From positions 453,265 to 479,948 of the forward strand of contig GG745364.1 of NCBI GenBank assembly GCA_000151295.1: a DNA stretch of 26,684 bases, written 5' to 3'. How positions within the stretch are numbered: position 1 is the first letter of the stretch; every line of letters begins with the position of its first letter. The position numbers and the translations under genes are program-made. This document shows, piece after piece, positions 21,842 to 26,684 of this stretch. The DNA is from Allomyces macrogynus ATCC 38327. Its lineage: Eukaryota > Blastocladiomycota > Blastocladiomycetes > Blastocladiales > Blastocladiaceae. The notes under the pieces were generated by a model. It was not told the origin of the DNA. It searched no databases and worked only from the letters and a program-made list of their open reading frames with translations.

Positions 21842-24800
21842 TCACGCCTTGACGAGCCGCAGCGTCCACGCCGCGTCCCGTAAATGGAATCCGGGTTCCT
21901 TGACCACGACCATGCGCCCGCCGAGCTGCGACTCCACGGGCACACGCTTGACGATGTTGCTGTCCTTATCCAGCACCTCGGCAACCGTCCCGCGCTCAAA
22001 CGCCGACGGCGCCACGACCACAAGCCGCTCCACGCGCACGTCGCCAAACCGCGCCATAAACTTGGCGTGCGCCGTCTCGTTGACCGCGATCGTGCGCTTC
22101 TGCGAGACCAGTTCGGCCGGGGCGTCCGCGTCGCGCGTCGTCGACGGCACCGCCACATTGGCGCGGAACTCGCCCCCGCTCATACGCATGGCCACGTCCA
22201 CGACAGCGCCGTCGAGGTACGCAAACGACGCGCCGTCCTCAACAACGAAGTGGCCCTCGGCACGCCCTCCAGCATCGAGCGCGACGGTCACCGTGACCGG
22301 GTCCGTGAGCATCGGCTCGGCCGAACGCCGCAGCCGGTCTCGAGTGACGAGCACCGACCCGCCGCGCAGGAAGAGCGGAATCTCATCGAGCGGCGCCGCA
22401 ACGGTACATGTCTTCCCGCCCGCGAGAAGCGCGAACGACGCGTCGCCGAGCGCGTACCAGACGTTCGATTTGCCGGGCAAGTAGACGTCGCGCGTCGTGG
22501 CGCCGGCGGCGGTCACGGGCGCGACCAGCACGCCCGACTTGCCAACGAGGAACGTATCCTGGATACTCCATGTGGCCTTATCCTCGGGGAACGCCCACGC
22601 GAGCGGCTGCATGACGGGCGTGCCCTGTGCCCAAGCGTCCCAGAACGCGGTCGCGACAGTCGGCAGGTACCGGTACCGGCGGCGCACGGCGTCGCGGATC
22701 CGGCGCGTCGTGAGGTCGTCAAACAGCCAAGGTTCGCGCCGCTTCGTGTCAATGTGCGCGTGCGCACGGAAAAACGGCTGGAAGGCCGCGGCTTGGTACC
22801 AGCGGACGAGCAGCTCCGTGTCGGGGTTGCCGAAAAAGCCGCCCACGTCGGCGCCGCCAAACACGATCCCCGAGGCCGTCAGCGACAAGAGCATGGGCTG
22901 CGCGGCCTCGAGATGCGACCATTCCGCTAGGTTATCGCCCGTCCAGATCGCGCCGTACCGCTGCGACCCGATAAAGAAGGCGCGCGAGAGGACAAACGGA
23001 CGCGCTTGGTTGGCCAAGCGGTGCAGGTGGCCCTCGTGCGTCGCGCGGTGCTGGAGCATCCCGTAGGCGTTGTGCACGATACGGTGCTCGAGCCCGCCGT
23101 GGTGCTGCACCGTCTTGGGCATGGTGATTTCCGGGCCCGTAAAGACGGACGGCTCGTTCATGTCGTTCCAGGTGAAGAGCGTCGGCGTCGACCCGAGGTA
23201 CTGGTCAAATGCAAACTGCGCCGCCCACCAGGCACGCGCCTTCGGGTCCGTGAAGTCGATCCAGTTGGACTGGCCCGGCCAGCACCATCCGCCAAAATCG
23301 CCCGTGCCCTCGGCGTTCTTGACGAGCAGGCCCTGCTTGGTCGCCTCGGCCGAGACGCGGTACTCAGAGTCCTCCTTGATGTGCGGGTCAATGATCGTCA
23401 CCATCTTGCGGTGCTTGGTCGCGAGATTGTCGAGCATCTTGTCGGGCGTCGGGAACTTGACCTTGTCCCAGGTAAAGTACCGCTTGCCGTCGGTATGTTC
23501 AATGTCGAGCCACAACACGTCGTAGGGAATCTCGTGCTCGTCAAATTTGGCATCGACGGCGCGCACGTCGGCCTCGTCGTTGTAGTTCCACCGGCACTGG
23601 TGGTAAGCCATGGCAAACAGCGGTGGGAGCGTCGGGAACCCCGACAGCGCCAGGTACTCGCCGTGCACGGCCGCCGCGTTCGCGCCCGTCATGAAAATCA
23701 CGTCGAGCGGCGACGATTCGGTCATCCAGTGCGTCGCGAGCTGGTTCTCGACGGGGCGTGCGACATCAACCCACATTTCCGAGGCGGTCATGACGAGCAC
23801 ACCCGCGGAACCCATGTCGCCCTGCGTGATGACGAGCGGGACCGACCCGTAGAGCGCCATGGGCGAGTCGAGATTGTACTCGAAAACGTCCAGGTTATAG
23901 AGTCGATACGGGTCCGCGTACTTGGCGCCGGGCCCGCGCGTCGAGGGCAGGTTGAAGTCGGCCGCGTGCTCGGCCAGACCATACGCGTGCGCCGTCTCGG
24001 GGAAAGTCACGTCAAAACCAAACGAGCGCGGGCCTGGATCGTGCATGATCAGTCAGGAGGATCACGAGCGAAGGTGCGAAGCACCATTGACGAATGCGTA
24101 CCGTTGGGCTTGGTGTCCTTGTGAGAGCGGAACTCTTCCTCGTGCGCACCGTCGTGGTCAATCTGGATCCACTTGAGCTCCGGGTCCTCCGCGACGGCTG
24201 CCGCGGACGACGCAGCCAAGTCCTCCTGCGCGGGCTGGGCCCCACCCTCCACCACCTCGGGCACCTTGTTCTCCTCCTTCTTCTTCGCCGGCACTGGGAT
24301 CGTCGCGCCCGTCTCGAACCGGAACAAAGCGCGGTCATTCACGACCGCGAGCACGTCCCCACCACGCACAACCTCGATCCGCAACGGCGCGTACTGGACG
24401 CGCACCTCGACGCCACCCTCCACGACGAGCGTCGCACCCCCATCGCGCGAAACGACCTGGTGTGGCACGACGTCCGGCGTGGGTTTCACGAGCGCGACCG
24501 CGGGCACGTCAAACACCTTGTCGAGCGACGCGTCGCGCACTTGTACGCGCACCATCCCGCGCGCCAAAGTTGTAATGGCCAAATCCACATTGCCCGCAGC
24601 CTGACCCGCGTGCGCGGCGACGTGCGTGCGCAGACGCGCACGGAACTCGCCCTTCTTGGCATGGTTTGTGTCGGCCGCGACGATGGTCGCGTGCGTCCAC
24701 TTGGGCACATCGATCGGCGTCGCGGAGTTGGGATCGAACGCATTGCGCAGGTCGGCCCACGCGCGGTGGCGCCGGCAAAAGCCCGACTGCGCGCAGATCT

Positions 24801-24945
24801 TGAATTCCTCGGCTTTCACAGCGACCGCGGCAGAGTTGTTGGAAACGGGTAGGATCACGGCGAGAATGGCGGCGACGATGGCCAGGGTCGCGAGGACGCG
24901 ACCGACGGCGCGGGCACGGCAACGCGTGGCGGATCGGCGCGGCAT
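21842..24945 (-). CDS. ROT2: Glucosidase II catalytic alpha subunit, GH31 (2 exons)
   Basis: Minus-strand exons 24945-24102 and 24033-21842 (intron gtacgc...ccag, phase 1) give 1011 residues. The N-terminus is basic and then hydrophobic (residues ~14-34: signal peptide or signal anchor), followed by QSGFCRRHR (53-61), a motif typical of glucosidase II alpha. GH31 signatures are present: FNLPSTRGP, WNDMNEPSVF with nucleophile D572, AIWTGDN with acid/base D648, and GADVGGFFGNPDTELLVRWYQ. The enzyme trims the two inner alpha-1,3-glucoses from N-glycans in the ER lumen, allowing calnexin-cycle folding control. It has no KDEL-type tail, as expected, since retention comes through the beta subunit, which is not in this window. 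In-frame ATGs at 24972 and 25080 are alternative starts; 24945 has the best context and position before the signal sequence. Confidence 0.96.
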
Positions 24946-25373
24946 GGTGAGGTCCTGACGGCAGTTCCTCATGATCTTGTTGCCGCTGTCGTGTTTTGCG
25001 TTTGCAGACCACGAAGGGGAATCGCTGGCGAGGATGGAAGCGTGCGCGGTGTGGACACACGGCGGGCCCGCGCTGCGCATGTCAGGCCTATCGCAAGACA
25101 CACGCTGTTGATGGCAGGGATCGTCGCCTTCTCTACCTCGACCAACTCCGACCCCGCCACGATTGAAAATGAAAGAAAAGAAACGTCAAACGTGTTACGG
25201 AATTCATGGTCATCATTCTCCACCCGTCCGCTGCGGCACACCGAGTCTCGTAACTCCCCCTCCGACAACGACACGAGCAAACTGTTCCAAAGTCATCCTC
25301 CCTGGCCGCCCCCTCCCCTCCTTCTTACACCATCCATCCAACCCAGACTCCTCAACTCCACCACGACTACTGC
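24946..25373. promoter_or_regulatory. Spacer: GPCR 3' flank and glucosidase II promoter
   Basis: These 428 bp separate two minus-strand genes. The glucosidase frame stays open leftwards to about 25101 without adding recognisable sequence. The half nearest the GPCR is rich in CTCC/CACC on the plus strand. No TATA box or other clear signal is visible. Confidence 0.5.
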
Positions 25374-26684
25374 TTAGAGGTTCCCCTTGCGCGTCGTCGC
25401 CTGGCCCGCGGCATTCGCCTCGGCGCTCGCCGGCGGCGGCAGCTTCAAGATCTGGCGCACGAGCGTGCCGTAGCGCTTATCGAGCATGAACGTGAAGAGC
25501 GGGTTGCACACGCCGATAAACGAGACCATGAACCCGGAAATACAGTCCATCAGCGGGTCCACCGGGTGCGGCACGACCCACGTCGCGACCCACACGTAGA
25601 GGTAGAGCACCCATGACAGGAAAAACACGCCCACGACAGCAATAGCGCGCTTGAGCAACATTTTTTCGTTCTTGCGTGCGACAATCTCGGCCGCCGACAG
25701 GTGCTGCTTCTCGAGCTTTTGCGAGGTCGCGCGCACGCGCTTGACCGCCGACGCGAGCAGCGCCGCACCCGATTGGCCAAACGACACCGAGGGCGACCGC
25801 GTGCGGGACGATGGGACCGCCGTGGAACCCGACTCGTCGAGCTTACCGCCCGCACCGGCGTTCGCACTCGCGTTGGGCGAGTCCTTGGCGCCAACCGCGC
25901 GGAGGAGCGACGCACCGGGCACAGCGTCGCCCGCCTTGGCGGCCCCGGCTTCGGCGGGCCGTGGGGAGCCGCGGCCCGCGGCCGACGTGGCCGACGCCGA
26001 CGCGTTGCCCATAGACGAGGCGCCGCCGCCCTGGTGCGACGACCTGACCGACTTTTGCGACTGCCGGAAGACGGAGATAATCTTGTAGTACCCGATGATC
26101 ATGATGGTCATGGTCACGGATATCAACGAGCACATGATCACCTTGAGAATGCCGTCGGCGGGCCACGTCGACGACCAGTCGGGCGCGCAGTAGACCGACG
26201 ACGACTGCAAGATGTAACCCTGGCCGCCCGCGAGAATCGGGAGCGCGGCGTACCCGATCCCGCCAATCCAGACACCGCCGAGCAACTGCAGAATCACCTT
26301 GCGCTCGAGCCGCTTTTGCATGACAATCGATAGGTACCGCTCGGCGGTCGTGAAGAAGAGCGTCACGACCGAGTTGTAGACGAAGAACGAGCACGCAAAC
26401 CCATTCCACAGACACGCGATGGGTCCAAACGCCCACTTGCCCGTGATCGCGTTCGAGAACCAGATCGGGAAGTTGGTCATGGCGAGCCCGAGATCGGCAA
26501 TCGCCAGGTTGACGATCAGCACGTTGGCCGAGTTTTGGAACATCTTGCCCTTGTGCGCCGCGTAGAGCAAGATCGAGTTGAGGAACAGGTTTGAAAACTG
26601 CAGGCAGCTAATCAGCCACGTCGCGCCGAGACTCAGCGGCGGCAGCGTGTCGGTGGCAAAGTTGAAGGTGCGCGGCGCCACAGA
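25374..26684 (-). CDS. Class A (rhodopsin-family) G-protein coupled receptor, 5' end cut by window edge
   Basis: A frame open to the right edge, stop at 25374-25376; the first visible M-like codon is GTG, so the true start lies outside. At least 436 residues with seven hydrophobic helices. TM2 has NLAIADLG (the L-A-x-x-D motif); TM3 starts with a Cys (ACLWNGF) and ends in ERY (D/ERY); extracellular loop 2 has VYCAPDW, the disulfide partner and opsin-like; TM6 has FFLSWVLYLYVW; TM7 ends NPLFTF, a variant of NPxxY. Intracellular loop 3 is very long (~130 residues), Ser/Ala/Gly-rich, and could hold phosphorylation sites. The residue corresponding to the retinal Lys is Ser, so it is not a photoreceptor opsin. 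Ligand unknown. It would act at the plasma membrane through heterotrimeric G proteins. No introns were seen in the visible part. Confidence 0.9.
   Translation of the reverse strand, partial: SVAPRTFNFATDTLPPLSLGATWLISCLQFSNLFLNSILLYAAHKGKMFQNSANVLIVNLAIADLGLAMTNFPIWFSNAITGKWAFGPIACLWNGFACSFFVYNSVVTLFFTTAERYLSIVMQKRLERKVILQLLGGVWIGGIGYAALPILAGGQGYILQSSSVYCAPDWSSTWPADGILKVIMCSLISVTMTIMIIGYYKIISVFRQSQKSVRSSHQGGGASSMGNASASATSAAGRGSPRPAEAGAAKAGDAVPGASLLRAVGAKDSPNASANAGAGGKLDESGSTAVPSSRTRSPSVSFGQSGAALLASAVKRVRATSQKLEKQHLSAAEIVARKNEKMLLKRAIAVVGVFFLSWVLYLYVWVATWVVPHPVDPLMDCISGFMVSFIGVCNPLFTFMLDKRYGTLVRQILKLPPPASAEANAAGQATTRKGNL

Noticed and set aside
21884..24124. Long plus-strand frames opposite glucosidase II
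   Set aside because: They are antisense shadows of a strongly conserved GH31 gene, produced by GC-rich third codon positions.
25374..26684. Opsin photoreceptor
   Set aside because: The loop-2 CAPDW motif is opsin-like, but the TM7 residue six before the NPxxF Asn is Ser, not the retinal-binding Lys.

Overview
The window is GC-rich nuclear DNA from a eukaryote with many short introns. It is most likely from an early-diverging (zoosporic) fungus. A Blastocladiomycota-like lineage would fit the GC-rich coding sequence, compact genes, long low-complexity N-termini and a rhodopsin-family (class A) GPCR, but this placement is inference from gene content and style; no rRNA or other marker is present to prove it. 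I see no bacterial operon, mobile element, CRISPR array, tRNA or rRNA.

Layout. Ten protein genes and one intron-encoded snoRNA can be supported. An EF-hand protein (minus, 228-2036) shares a 603-bp divergent promoter region with RACK1 (plus, 2640-4221, three exons). RACK1 intron 2 carries a U24-type box C/D snoRNA (3546-3635). A run of plus-strand genes follows: a tiny Cys-rich metallothionein-like gene split by introns behind a good TATA box (5367-5713); an uncharacterised WD-repeat protein (6391-9349, five exons); an OSR1/SPAK (fray)-like STE20 kinase (10787-13063, three exons); the mitochondrial Rho GTPase Miro/Gem1 (13905-16509, eight exons); and an AGPAT/LCLAT1-type acyltransferase (17293-18552, two exons). 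After a 1.7-kb gap, the only convergent junction, come three minus-strand genes: a BTB/POZ protein (20265-about 21367), the glucosidase II alpha subunit (GH31, 21842-24945, two exons) and a class A GPCR (25374 to the right edge, 5' end cut off).

Functional picture. The genes are mostly unrelated housekeeping and signalling functions, not a pathway cluster: ribosome-bound signalling scaffold and rRNA methylation guide (RACK1/U24), metal binding, stress kinase signalling, mitochondrial dynamics, phospholipid remodelling, ER glycoprotein quality control, and surface sensing. The most notable points are the retained U24-in-RACK1 arrangement with a decayed second guide and a partial guide duplicate at the 3' splice site, the micro-exon metallothionein gene, a strong GTNCG 5' splice-site signature (C at +4 in 16 of 18 introns), and a rhodopsin-family receptor that lacks the retinal lysine. 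Exon borders were set by hand from reading frame, splice signals and family alignment from memory; no transcript data were available.
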